A stretch of 64,000 nucleotides of DNA from Mucilaginibacter arboris (GTDB taxonomy: Bacteria; Bacteroidota; Bacteroidia; Sphingobacteriales; Sphingobacteriaceae). The notes beneath the pieces were generated by a model that worked only from the letters and a program-made list of their open reading frames with translations, was not told the origin of the DNA and made no database searches. The stretch spans positions 1 to 64,000 of the forward strand of contig NZ_WPIK01000006.1 in assembly GCF_009754915.1 (NCBI RefSeq). The letters run 5' to 3'. The first letter of the stretch is position 1. Each line of letters opens with the position of its first letter. The position numbers and the translations under genes are program-made. Shown here piece after piece: positions 37,571 to 46,727 of the stretch.

Positions 37571-38395
37571 TTGCTTTTCAGGTTGAGAACAACAAAAAGT
37601 TATCCTAAAAACAGCATTTGGAAATGGAAATACTATTTTATATTCCTGTTGTTAAATGTTACAAATTTTATATTTGCACAAACGAACACAAATTTTAACA
37701 CAGATACTTCTTTTAGCACTAAAAAATCTTTGTCAACTATTGATAAAGGTTTTAAGCCTTTTATTACTCCCACTGTTTTAATTGGTTACGGAAGTTTGGC
37801 GTTAATTGTTCCGCCGCTTAAAAACCTGAACCATTCTATCCAGCATCAAATTGTAACCAACAATCCCAATTTTTCTACCCATGCTGATGATTATCTGTGG
37901 ATGGTTCCTACCGCTGCACTTTACGGTTTAAACGCAGTTGGCATTCAAGGGAAACATAATTTTCGCGACCGTACTTTAATCGTTTTAATTGCTAACGGAA
38001 TTATGGAAGTTGGAAGCCAGATCACTAAAAAATCTGTACGCGAACTGCGGCCAGACGGCGGCGATTACGAATCTTTTCCTTCCGGCCATACCGCTTCTGC
38101 TTTTACCGCCGCAGAATATTTGTACCAGGAATACAAAGATGTTTCGCCGTGGATTGGTTATGGCGGATATGCAGTAGCCGTTTCAGTTGGCGTTTTGAGG
38201 CTGTACAACAACCATCATTATTTTGGCGATGTGGTTGCTGGCGCTGGTTTAGGTATTTTATCGACCAAAATAGCTTATACCATTTATCCTTTTGTTGCTA
38301 AACATTTGTTTAAAAATGATAGCTTTAAAACAGTTGCCATTCCGGCTTACATACATGGAAGCCCGGGTTTTAGTCTGGTCCATCATTTTAATTGA
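37571..38395 (+). CDS. PAP2-family lipid phosphatase
   Basis: 274 aa. No ATG precedes the membrane/signal segment (YYFIFLLLNVTNFIFAQ), so a TTG start (37571 or 37583) is needed. The three phosphatase motifs are visible: KKSVRELRP, FPSGHTAS and RLYNNHHYFGDVVAGA, containing the catalytic His pair. The family removes phosphate from phosphatidate, phosphatidylglycerol phosphate or undecaprenyl pyrophosphate. It sits between a two-component pair and an efflux operon on the same strand, which suggests a regulated envelope response. The variant ATACTTCTTTTAGC (37704-37717) encodes D-T-S-F-S-T. Confidence 0.9.
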   Translation: MLFRLRTTKSYPKNSIWKWKYYFIFLLLNVTNFIFAQTNTNFNTDTSFSTKKSLSTIDKGFKPFITPTVLIGYGSLALIVPPLKNLNHSIQHQIVTNNPNFSTHADDYLWMVPTAALYGLNAVGIQGKHNFRDRTLIVLIANGIMEVGSQITKKSVRELRPDGGDYESFPSGHTASAFTAAEYLYQEYKDVSPWIGYGGYAVAVSVGVLRLYNNHHYFGDVVAGAGLGILSTKIAYTIYPFVAKHLFKNDSFKTVAIPAYIHGSPGFSLVHHFN

Positions 38396-38407
38396 TTTTT
38401 CTGAAAA

Positions 38408-39655
38408 ATGCTTTCCAAGCTGATCAAAATAGTTTTCCTGCTTACTGTTTTTACAAGTTGTTTTTCGGCTTTTGCACAAAACAACACGCTGGAGTATTAT
38501 CAGGATCAGGCGCTTAAAAACAGTCCGCTTTTAAAAGATTATCAAAACCAGGTTGCAGCAACAAAACTGGATAGTTTGGGCATTAAAGCCCGTTACAAAC
38601 CACAGTTTGGCTTAAACAGTTCCGGTGTTTTTGCGCCGGTTATCCGTGGTTACGGTTACGAAGGTTCCATTACCAATATCCAGACTTTTAGCGGCGTAGT
38701 TGGCGTAAATCAATCTTTGGACAGTAAACGTTACATCAAAGCGCAGTTAAAAACGCTTAGAATTGCGGCTGATTCTATTGATAACACCCGAAAAATTTCT
38801 GAGCAGGATTTAAAAAAGTCCGTCATCGGCCAATACATTACCGCTTACGGAAGTTTGCAGCAATTAGAATTCAATCAGCAGGTTAATACTTTGTTATCCA
38901 AAGAAGAAAAAATCCTGAAAAAATTAACGCAGCAAAACGTTTACCGGCAAAGCGATTACCTTACTTTTTTAGTTACGCTGCAACAGCAAAACCTGCAATT
39001 GTCGCAATCCAGGATTCAGTTTCAAAATGATTTTGCAACCTTAAATTATCTTTCCGGAATTGAAGATACTACTTCAGTTAAACTTCAAAATCCGCAAATC
39101 CAAGTTGATTATGTTCCGCAAATCAGCAACAGCATTTTCTTTAAGCAATATGGTTTGGATAGTTTAAGATTAGTCAACAGTAGAAAAATTATTGATTTTA
39201 CTTATCGTCCGCGCGCTAATGTTTTTGCCGATGGCGGTTACAATACCGGTTTTATTGCGCCCTGGCTGCATAACTTTGGTACAAGCGCCGGTTTTACCTT
39301 AACGCTTCCTATTTACGATGGCGGCCAGCGAAAACTGCAATACAAAAAACTAAACCTGGAAGAAGAAACGCGCCGAAACTACCGTGCTTTTTTTATAAGG
39401 CAATATAATCAGCAGATTGCACAATTGCAGCAGCAGATCACTGGAAATGAAAGTCTGATCAAACAAATTACAGATCAGCTAAAATACTCAGAGCGTTTAA
39501 TTACGGTAGATTTTGAGTTGATGCAAACCGGTGATCTGCGTGTTGCTGATCTGGTTCTGGCTATCAACAATTACCTCAGCGCAAAATATCTGCTTACACA
39601 AACCAACATCAGCAGGCTGCAATTAATTAATCAGTTTAATTACTGGAACCGGTAA
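38408..39655 (+). CDS. TolC-like outer-membrane efflux protein
   Basis: 415 aa with a signal peptide (KIVFLLTVFTSCFSAFA). Long amphipathic helices typical of outer-membrane factors are visible (TLEYYQDQALKNSPLLKDYQ; RRNYRAFFIRQYNQQIAQLQ; MQTGDLRVADLVLAINNYLS), with SAGFTLTLPIYDGGQRKLQ before the second coil pair. It provides the outer-membrane duct for the pump encoded by the next two genes; spacing to the membrane fusion protein gene is 4 bases. Confidence 0.92.
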   Translation: MLSKLIKIVFLLTVFTSCFSAFAQNNTLEYYQDQALKNSPLLKDYQNQVAATKLDSLGIKARYKPQFGLNSSGVFAPVIRGYGYEGSITNIQTFSGVVGVNQSLDSKRYIKAQLKTLRIAADSIDNTRKISEQDLKKSVIGQYITAYGSLQQLEFNQQVNTLLSKEEKILKKLTQQNVYRQSDYLTFLVTLQQQNLQLSQSRIQFQNDFATLNYLSGIEDTTSVKLQNPQIQVDYVPQISNSIFFKQYGLDSLRLVNSRKIIDFTYRPRANVFADGGYNTGFIAPWLHNFGTSAGFTLTLPIYDGGQRKLQYKKLNLEEETRRNYRAFFIRQYNQQIAQLQQQITGNESLIKQITDQLKYSERLITVDFELMQTGDLRVADLVLAINNYLSAKYLLTQTNISRLQLINQFNYWNR

Positions 39656-39659
39656 TCTC

Positions 39660-40622
39660 ATGAAAACAAACGTTCTTCTCCGCATAAAGCTTTCCGTAGT
39701 ACATGCTTCTTTTATGGCATTAATTTTAGTGTCTTTATTTTCATGTCAAAGTAAATCTAAAGAACCGGAAGAAGAAGATGTTCCAACTGCAAATACTCAA
39801 ACGCCGGTAACAGTAACTACAATCGGGCAAGATGCGTTAACAGATTATATGGATTTAAATGCCAAGTCTGTTTATCTCCTTAAAAATTATGTTAAAGCTA
39901 ATATTAATGGTTACCTACGCAAAGTAAATGTGCAGCCGGGAAAGTATGTAAAGCGCGGACAATTGCTGTTTTCTTTGCAGACAAAAGAAGCACAAAGCAT
40001 TGGCAACAGCATTAATGTGCTGGATTCTACTTTTCATTTTTCAGGTTTAGGGCAGATTAAAGCAGCACAATCCGGTTTTATTTCTGAAGTAAACCACCAG
40101 CAGGGAGATTACGTGCAGGATGGCGAGCAATTAGCCATAATTACCGATAAAAACAGCTTTGTATTTTTAATGCAGTTGCCTTATGAATTAAGGGCAGATG
40201 TAAAAGAACATCAAGGCGTAGATTTAACTTTACCCGACGGCGAGAAACTGCGGGGAGAAGTTACGCTTTCTATGCCTACCGTTGATACACTTTCGCAAAC
40301 GCAGGGAATTGTTGTTAAGGTAAAAGCAACACACAATATTCCTGAAAATCTGGTTGCTAAAGCACGATTGGTTAAAACTTCAAGTGCTCATGCCAGCTCG
40401 CTTCCAAAATCTGCTGTGCTTTCCAACGAAACACAGACAGAATTTTATGTCATGAAACTGATCAACTCGACAACAGCCGTAAAAATACCTGTTAAAAAAG
40501 GCATTGAAACGAACGACCGGATTGAAATACTTTCGCCTAAATTTTCTCCTACAGATAAAATTATAGTTACCGGAAATTACAGTTTGCCTGATACGGCTAA
40601 AGTTAAAATTGTACAGCCATGA
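39660..40622 (+). CDS. RND membrane fusion protein (HlyD-like lipoprotein)
   Basis: 320 aa. A lipoprotein signal (ILVSLFSC, then QSKSKEPEE) precedes a biotinyl-lipoyl-like domain (ANINGYLRKVNVQPGKYVKR ... QSGFISEVNHQQGDYVQDGE) and beta-barrel/proximal domains. The helical hairpin between the lipoyl halves is nearly absent: only about 25 residues instead of the usual 60 or more. It ends in ATGA overlap with the pump gene. The signal peptide residues V-H-A-S-F-M-A are encoded by an exact dispersed 14-mer. Confidence 0.9.
   Translation: MKTNVLLRIKLSVVHASFMALILVSLFSCQSKSKEPEEEDVPTANTQTPVTVTTIGQDALTDYMDLNAKSVYLLKNYVKANINGYLRKVNVQPGKYVKRGQLLFSLQTKEAQSIGNSINVLDSTFHFSGLGQIKAAQSGFISEVNHQQGDYVQDGEQLAIITDKNSFVFLMQLPYELRADVKEHQGVDLTLPDGEKLRGEVTLSMPTVDTLSQTQGIVVKVKATHNIPENLVAKARLVKTSSAHASSLPKSAVLSNETQTEFYVMKLINSTTAVKIPVKKGIETNDRIEILSPKFSPTDKIIVTGNYSLPDTAKVKIVQP
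39703..39716 (-). repeat. Dispersed 14-mer inside a signal-peptide sequence
   Basis: This is an exact minus-strand copy (CATAAAAGAAGCAT) read on the gene strand as A-S-F-M. A looser relative (GACAAAAGAAGCAC) lies near 39980. Confidence 0.9.
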
Positions 40623-43600
40623 GTGCGCCAGGAAGAGATTTTTTCATTTCCTATAAAAAACCAATCAGTTTAGTATTGGCGCTTATTTTAATGGGCGGTT
40701 TGTTTGCGTACACTAAAATGCAAACTTCACTGTTCCCTGAAATCACATTTCCGAAGATAAAAATCATTGCAGATGAAGGTTTGCAGCCGGTAAATAAAAT
40801 GATGATAACGGTTACCAAACCGTTAGAAAACGCCGTTAAACAGATACCAGAACTCAATTACGTGCGCAGCACAACCAGCAGAGGCAGTTGCGAAATCTCT
40901 GCTTTTATGAACTGGAGCGCGAATATCGATTTAAGTCAGCAGCGCATAGAATCCCAAATCGAAAAGATCAGGAACGATTTGCCGGCAGATGTAAATATCT
41001 CGGTAGAAAAGATGAACCCTTCTATCCTTCCGGTCAGCGGTTACACGATAGAAAGCCATAACCGCTCTCCGATCGAACTTCGGCAGTTGGCTACTTTTAC
41101 TATCAAACCTTTTTTATCACAAATAAGTGGCGTTTCAGAAATCCGGGTAATTGGCGGAAAAGTAAAAGAATACTGGTTGGTGCTCAACAAGCAGAAAATG
41201 ACGGCGCTTTCTTTAACGCCGGATATCATCAGCAATACTTTAAATCAGACTGATTTCGTAAAATCCGAAGGTTATTTGTCGGATTATAAAATGCTTTATC
41301 TTACCGTTACCGATGCAACTTTAAATGCGAAAGATCAGTTAGAAAATGTAGTTGTAAGCAACAACAGCAAACGGATCATCCGGATGAAAGACTTTGCAGA
41401 TGTTCAAATTAATCCGGAAATTGAGTACACCAAAATTAATGCAAACGGGCACGAAGGTGTTTTAATCGCCGTCATCAAACAGCCAAATGCAAACCTCGTT
41501 TCGCTTTCTGCAAATATGGAAAAGCAGGTGAAAAGGTTACAGAAAATCCTGCCAAAAGATGTTACCATTAAGCCTTATTATGTTCAGGCAGATTTTGTAA
41601 ATGATTCTGTTAAAAGCGTTGGCGATAGTTTGTGGATTGGTTTGGCACTGGCAATCGTTGTCGCCATTATCTTTTTACGTTCTTTAAAAGCAAGCGCGGT
41701 TATCCTCATCACCATTCCAATTACTTTAGGTTTAAGCCTGATTGTTCTCTATGTAATTGGCTACACGTTTAACATCATGACGCTGGGTGCTATTGCTGCT
41801 GCCATCGGTTTAATTATTGATGATGCGATTGTAGTTGTCGAGCAAATCCACCGCACGCACGAAGAACATCCCGAAGAACCAACCAGAAACCTTTTGCAAA
41901 AAGCAATCGATTATTTGTTTCCGGCAATGGTTGGTTCTTCCATCAGCACCATTGTTATTTTTATTCCGTTTATTTTAATGACTGGCGTTGCCGGCGCTTA
42001 TTTTAAAGTGATGACCAATACGATGATCATTACGTTGGTTTGCTCGTTTTTTGTAACCTGGATTGGTTTGCCGGTTATCTATCTCCTGCTTACCAACCAC
42101 AAGAAAAAAAGTACGGTAAAAGAAGTATCGGCTCATAATGTAAAACAGCAGCGTTGGGTTTCCTTTTTTATTTTGCGGCCTTATATCAGCATTGTGATCA
42201 TGCTTCTTTTAGCGGCAATAATTGTGTTTGTTCCGGGAAGGCTGGCAACAGGATTTCTGCCGGATATGGACGAAGGCAGTATTGTTTTAGATTACAGTTC
42301 GCCGCCCGGAACTTCGCTGGAAGAAACCGACCGGATGCTGCGGGAAGTAGAAAAAATCATTGTAAAACAACCGGAAGTTGCCGCTTATTCCCGGCGAACC
42401 GGAACGCAAATGGGCTTTTTTATTACAGAACCAAATACCGGCGATTACCTCATTCAACTTAAAAAACAGCGCGACAAAACCACGGAAGAAGTAAGCAGCG
42501 AACTAAGGAAGCAGATTGAAACAACGCAGCCAGCTTTACGGGTTGATTTTGGTCAGGTAATAACCGACATGCTGGGCGATTTAATGACTTCGGCACAACC
42601 CATAGAAATCAAGGTTTTTGGTGATAACCAACAAAGGCTGCAAGTTTTATCCAAACAAGTTACCGAAGCCGTAACCGAAGTAAAAGGAACAGCAGATGTT
42701 TTTAACGGAATTGTAATTGCCGGCCCTGCTGTTAGCATCGTACCTGATTATAGCAAATTGGCACAATTTGGACTAACACCTGCAAGTTTGCAATTTCAGG
42801 TGCAAACAGCGTTACAAGGAAATGTAATTGGTAACCTGTACGAAACGCAGCAGCTTTCACCAATCCGGATGGTTTATCCGGGCAACCGAAGTTTGAGTGT
42901 TTCGGATATCAAGAACATGAACCTGTTTCTGGCAAACGGACAACAAATACCGATTACCGGACTGGCGCATGTAGAAATGCGTGCAGGTGATGCAGAAATT
43001 AACCGCGAAAACCTGCAATCCATGGGCGTGGTGAGCGCACGTTTAGAAAACAGCGATTTAGGAACGGTAATGGCAGCCATCAAGAAAAACCTCGCCGAAA
43101 AAGTAAACCTGCCTCAAGGCTACCACATTGAATACGGCGGCGCTTATGCCGAGCAGCAGCAATCGTTTAAAGAATTGCTGATTATTTTGATCACTTCCAG
43201 TTTGTTGGTTTTTGCGGTGATACTGTTTTTATTCAGGCAATTTCGCATTGCGCTGCTCATCCTCATTATCGGCGTTTTGGGAATAGCCGGCAGCTTCCTG
43301 GCCTTGCTCCTCACCAACACGCCTTTAAACGTGGGCAGTTACACCGGCTTAATTATGATTGTAGGTATCATCGGCGAAAACGCCATTTTTACTTTTTTAC
43401 AGTTTAAACAAAGTACGCTGGATAGATCGGTGGATGAATCTGTTGTATATTCCATTTCTACCCGCCTTCGCCCAAAACTGATGACTGCTTTAGGTGCTAT
43501 CATTGCCCTTTTGCCTTTGGCTTTAGGTATTGGTGCCGGTGCACAATTGCATCAGCCATTAGCCATTGCTGTAATTGGTGGTTTTGTGGTTGCAATGCCA

Positions 43601-43708
43601 TTACTTTTGATTGTTTTGCCAAGCATGATCCGCATTTTATACCGGAACGAAACCGCCCATTCTATCCATCATCCTTCTGAAACCAAAATGGATGATATCA
43701 ATCCTTAA
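40619..43708 (+). CDS. RND efflux pump, inner-membrane transporter
   Basis: 1029 aa, full length for an AcrB/CzcA-type pump with 12 membrane segments and two periplasmic porter loops. The proton relay Asp pair is present in GLIIDDAIVVVEQIHR; other landmarks are PEITFPKIKI near residue 35, the second-half porter GRLATGFLPDMDEGSI and GGFVVAMPLLLIVLPS near the end. It starts inside the stop of the membrane fusion protein gene (ATGA). Substrate class is not evident; metal-binding residues typical of CzcA were not seen. Two dispersed-word sites lie inside: a variant at 42115-42128 (V-K-E-V) and an exact copy at 42200-42213 (M-L-L-L-A). Confidence 0.95.
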   Translation: MSAPGRDFFISYKKPISLVLALILMGGLFAYTKMQTSLFPEITFPKIKIIADEGLQPVNKMMITVTKPLENAVKQIPELNYVRSTTSRGSCEISAFMNWSANIDLSQQRIESQIEKIRNDLPADVNISVEKMNPSILPVSGYTIESHNRSPIELRQLATFTIKPFLSQISGVSEIRVIGGKVKEYWLVLNKQKMTALSLTPDIISNTLNQTDFVKSEGYLSDYKMLYLTVTDATLNAKDQLENVVVSNNSKRIIRMKDFADVQINPEIEYTKINANGHEGVLIAVIKQPNANLVSLSANMEKQVKRLQKILPKDVTIKPYYVQADFVNDSVKSVGDSLWIGLALAIVVAIIFLRSLKASAVILITIPITLGLSLIVLYVIGYTFNIMTLGAIAAAIGLIIDDAIVVVEQIHRTHEEHPEEPTRNLLQKAIDYLFPAMVGSSISTIVIFIPFILMTGVAGAYFKVMTNTMIITLVCSFFVTWIGLPVIYLLLTNHKKKSTVKEVSAHNVKQQRWVSFFILRPYISIVIMLLLAAIIVFVPGRLATGFLPDMDEGSIVLDYSSPPGTSLEETDRMLREVEKIIVKQPEVAAYSRRTGTQMGFFITEPNTGDYLIQLKKQRDKTTEEVSSELRKQIETTQPALRVDFGQVITDMLGDLMTSAQPIEIKVFGDNQQRLQVLSKQVTEAVTEVKGTADVFNGIVIAGPAVSIVPDYSKLAQFGLTPASLQFQVQTALQGNVIGNLYETQQLSPIRMVYPGNRSLSVSDIKNMNLFLANGQQIPITGLAHVEMRAGDAEINRENLQSMGVVSARLENSDLGTVMAAIKKNLAEKVNLPQGYHIEYGGAYAEQQQSFKELLIILITSSLLVFAVILFLFRQFRIALLILIIGVLGIAGSFLALLLTNTPLNVGSYTGLIMIVGIIGENAIFTFLQFKQSTLDRSVDESVVYSISTRLRPKLMTALGAIIALLPLALGIGAGAQLHQPLAIAVIGGFVVAMPLLLIVLPSMIRILYRNETAHSIHHPSETKMDDINP
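42200..42213 (-). repeat. Dispersed 14-mer inside the RND gene
   Basis: This is an exact minus-strand copy (GCTAAAAGAAGCAT), read on the gene strand as M-L-L-L-A in a membrane helix. The variant GGTAAAAGAAGTAT lies 72 bases upstream in the opposite direction. Confidence 0.9.
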
Positions 43709-43724
43709 ACACAAATTTTTAACC

Positions 43725-43738
43725 GATAAAAGAAGCAT
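43725..43738 (+). repeat. Dispersed 14-mer overlapping a start codon
   Basis: GATAAAAGAAGCAT ends on the first two bases of the ATG (43737-43739) of the beta-propeller gene, so AAAAGAAG occupies the usual ribosome-binding position. Confidence 0.85.
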
Positions 43739-44738
43739 GAAAAACATTTTAAAACTGGCAACCGCATTTATGTTATGCCTTGCACCCGCCTTGTTAAAAG
43801 CACAAATTTATGTTCCTGACAAAGTCATTCCGCTTCCCGGTGATGGCGGTTATGATTATTTAGCCATTGATGAAGCTAACAACCGTTTATATGTTTCGCA
43901 CGGAACAGCCGTAAATGTTATTGATCTCGCTACCGAAAAAAGTATCGGCATGATTGGCGATATGAAAGGTGTACACGGCATTGCTATCGACAATAAATTA
44001 AACAGAGGTTTTATAAGTGATGGCAGGGCAAATGCAGCCGTTGCTTTTGATTTGAAAACCCTGAAAATTATTGAAACTATTGCGCTGACTGCTGTCAACG
44101 GCCCGGATGCCATTATGTACGATCCTTTTTCTGACCGCGTTTTCACTTTCTGCGGAGAAAGCAACAATGCAGCAGTAATTGATCCGAAAACGATGAAACA
44201 AGTTGGAACCGTTGCTTTAGCCGGTGGACCAGAATTTGCCGTAAGCGATGGCAAAGGCAGGATTTACAATAATTTAGAGGATAAAAACAGCATGGATGTA
44301 ATTGATGCCAAAACAATGAAAGTGCTGAAAAACTTCTCGTTAAACCCTTGCGGCGGCCCAACCGGTTTAGCTTTAGATGCCCAAAACAAAAGGCTTTTTA
44401 CGGTTTGCCGCGAAAACAAAGGTTTAAGCGTAGTAGATGAAACCAGCGGAAAAGTAATTGCCACTGTTCCAATTGGTGCAGGTGTAGATGCCGTAGCTTA
44501 TGATCCTGCAACCAAACTCATCTTTGCCTCCAACGGCGACGGAACAACAACCATCATCAAACAAAAAACGGCGGATGACTATGTAGTTGTACAAACTTTA
44601 AAAACACAAGTGCGCGCTAAAACTTTGGCTTTAGATACCAAAACGCATAAAATTTATTTAAGCGTTGCCGATATGGTGGCGGGAACGAGAAATGCTGTTC
44701 CGGGAACTTTTAAGGTTTTGGTGTTTAAAATGGAGTAA
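43737..44738 (+). CDS. YncE-like beta-propeller protein, secreted
   Basis: 333 aa. The start is the ATG at 43737 because it opens a signal peptide (MKNILKLATAFMLCLAPALL); an upstream frame overlapping the RND gene end is not needed. Seven or so repeats of about 42 residues follow (NRLYVSHGTAVNVIDLATEK; RVFTFCGESNNAAVIDPKTM; KRLFTVCRENKGLSVVDETS; KLIFASNGDGTTTIIKQK), the YVTN/YncE propeller pattern. Role unknown; such proteins bind ligands or metals in the periplasm. It is 28 bases after the pump gene and ends in a terminator, so it is probably the last gene of the efflux operon. Confidence 0.88.
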   Translation: MKNILKLATAFMLCLAPALLKAQIYVPDKVIPLPGDGGYDYLAIDEANNRLYVSHGTAVNVIDLATEKSIGMIGDMKGVHGIAIDNKLNRGFISDGRANAAVAFDLKTLKIIETIALTAVNGPDAIMYDPFSDRVFTFCGESNNAAVIDPKTMKQVGTVALAGGPEFAVSDGKGRIYNNLEDKNSMDVIDAKTMKVLKNFSLNPCGGPTGLALDAQNKRLFTVCRENKGLSVVDETSGKVIATVPIGAGVDAVAYDPATKLIFASNGDGTTTIIKQKTADDYVVVQTLKTQVRAKTLALDTKTHKIYLSVADMVAGTRNAVPGTFKVLVFKME

Positions 44739-44764
44739 GAATAATTAGCGTTTTTAAATTGGAA

Positions 44765-44792
44765 ATCCTGCTTTTACAAGCGGGATTTTTTA
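44765..44792 (+). terminator. Rho-independent terminator after the beta-propeller gene
   Basis: Arms ATCCTGCTT (44765-44773) and AAGCGGGAT (44778-44786) with one G-T pair and a TTAC loop are followed by a T run. Confidence 0.85.
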
Positions 44793-45021
44793 GTTTTAAG
44801 GCAAGACCGAGTATAAAATGTTCCTGTTGAAGCAGGTTGTATAAAATTGATGCCTTGTTAAATTAATTATCTAAAAGCAATATGTTTAACTATTGGATTT
44901 TTTTAACTTGCATTAATAATATGATCAAATTTTATAGAAGCAGGTATAACAAAATACATACTTGATTTTAACGTGAAATATTAACGGTTATACTAATACC
45001 TACAAATTCAGTATAATTTCT

Positions 45022-46494
45022 ATGAAGCAGCAATTACTATCTCTCCTTTTTATAATTGCCCTGTTTTTATCGAGTTTTTTAGAAAGCAATGCGCAAAAAA
45101 TAGGTGACAATAAAAGGCGTAATAAACATCCGAAAATTGATAGCATAGTAGTTGATAGCAGAAATAAAATTTTTAATGATCGAATTAAAAAAGATAGCCT
45201 CCATGACCTTCAAGTTATTAACATTAACCCGTACAACCCCTCGAATAAATTCTCTTTTTATCCTACTTTTAATTCTATCATATATTTAGTAAAAGATACA
45301 TTTAAGAGCAAGACTAATTTTGATGGAGCGAAATTTAAAGATACATGTGATTTTTCATCAAGTAAATTTAGTTCAATTGTGAGTTTTACTGAAGCTAATT
45401 TTTCTAATAAACTAAGTTTCTTAAATGTAGAATTTGACAGTACAACTAATTTTACAAGGGATACTTTCAATAAAAGTATTACATTTTCCTATTTAAAACC
45501 CACTAATAACGCGAGGCTTCTTTTTTATCGAACCTGCTTTCCTTCTTTACTAGATTTCTCCTTTAATCAACAACTGTATAACGATATTAGTCTGAGCGGA
45601 GGTAATTTTGAGAAAGATTCGATGTATACAAATAACAGAAAAGGATGGCATTATATTAACTTATATAATTCAGATGTTACAAAAATAAAAATCGACTATT
45701 TACATTTTAGGCTTTGCTTCTATAACTCTTTCGACTCGATTAAAAATACAAGCTTAGCTCGTTCTATTTCTACGTCTGATATTTGTAAGCTAAAAAATGA
45801 TCCAGATTTTAGAAATTATATTTATAAAATTTTCCCATATTGTAAATACTACTCAGATGAAGATTTTTGTTATGACGTTATAAATTGTTTTAAACGTTTG
45901 TTTTGTTTCAAACCTGATTTAAATGACACGGCAATAGAGGAATATATACAGTTGTGCCATAATAATAAAGATCATATTGTCCCCAACGCTTTATCTGATG
46001 AAGAAATAAGCTCTATATACGAAAAGGAAATCAAAGCATTAGATACTCAAGGACAAAAAACCAGTGAAGAAAAGTTAGATATAGAATATAGAGATTTCAA
46101 ATACACATGGAATATACTTCCTCATATTTGGAATTGCTATGGATACCATAAAGAGTGGGTTTTTTGGTGGACTTTTATATTTCTTTCAATGTTTACTTTA
46201 ATTACAAGCTTTTGTTTATATAATTTTAAAAAAAATGTATACGAAATTAAAGTAATTCCGCTACTACCTCCATTTCGAAATATTAAAGATAGAGGATTTG
46301 AATATATAATGAAATATTTGGTAAAAAGGCTATGGTATAGCTTTCTTTACACTTGCTTTATTTTTTTTCCGTTACTTCTAAAGTTTGAAAATATAAGATC
46401 TGTTAAGTTTTGGGGAATATTCTATATTTTTTTAATGTATTTATTGGGTTTATTTTGTTTAACTTATGTTGCGGGTTTTGTTTTACAGAAATAA
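45022..46494 (+). CDS. Membrane protein with pentapeptide-like repeats, unknown function
   Basis: 490 aa. A signal peptide (LLSLLFIIALFLSSFLESNA) is followed by about 80 residues of degenerate pentapeptide-like repeats spaced by Phe (NFDGAKF, DFSSSKF, SFTEANF, SFLNVEF, NFTRDTF). A Cys- and Tyr-rich middle (about residues 250-310) follows, then two or three C-terminal membrane helices (WVFWWTFIFLSMFTLITSFC; FLYTCFIFFPLLL; YIFLMYLLGLFCLTYVAGF). The gene is visibly more AT-rich than its neighbours, has no copy of the dispersed 14-mer in or beside it, and stands alone, which fits recent acquisition. I do not recognise a defined family. Confidence 0.75.
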   Translation: MKQQLLSLLFIIALFLSSFLESNAQKIGDNKRRNKHPKIDSIVVDSRNKIFNDRIKKDSLHDLQVININPYNPSNKFSFYPTFNSIIYLVKDTFKSKTNFDGAKFKDTCDFSSSKFSSIVSFTEANFSNKLSFLNVEFDSTTNFTRDTFNKSITFSYLKPTNNARLLFYRTCFPSLLDFSFNQQLYNDISLSGGNFEKDSMYTNNRKGWHYINLYNSDVTKIKIDYLHFRLCFYNSFDSIKNTSLARSISTSDICKLKNDPDFRNYIYKIFPYCKYYSDEDFCYDVINCFKRLFCFKPDLNDTAIEEYIQLCHNNKDHIVPNALSDEEISSIYEKEIKALDTQGQKTSEEKLDIEYRDFKYTWNILPHIWNCYGYHKEWVFWWTFIFLSMFTLITSFCLYNFKKNVYEIKVIPLLPPFRNIKDRGFEYIMKYLVKRLWYSFLYTCFIFFPLLLKFENIRSVKFWGIFYIFLMYLLGLFCLTYVAGFVLQK

Positions 46495-46727
46495 AACAAC
46501 CGTGTTTGTAATGTAATTCTAAAGCTTTGGATAACAGCCTTGCTTATTTATGAATGCAATTTAGTTTTTAAACATAGATACTGCTACTAACAGCCACCAC
46601 CAAATATTAAAGCTCTGACAACTAGTTAAAAGCTAAGATGATACCCAGTAATTAAACTAAACCCTAAAAACATTCCAGCATCATTTTTCGTTCAAAGCCA
46701 AGTATAACCGTTTAAACGTTTAGAGTG

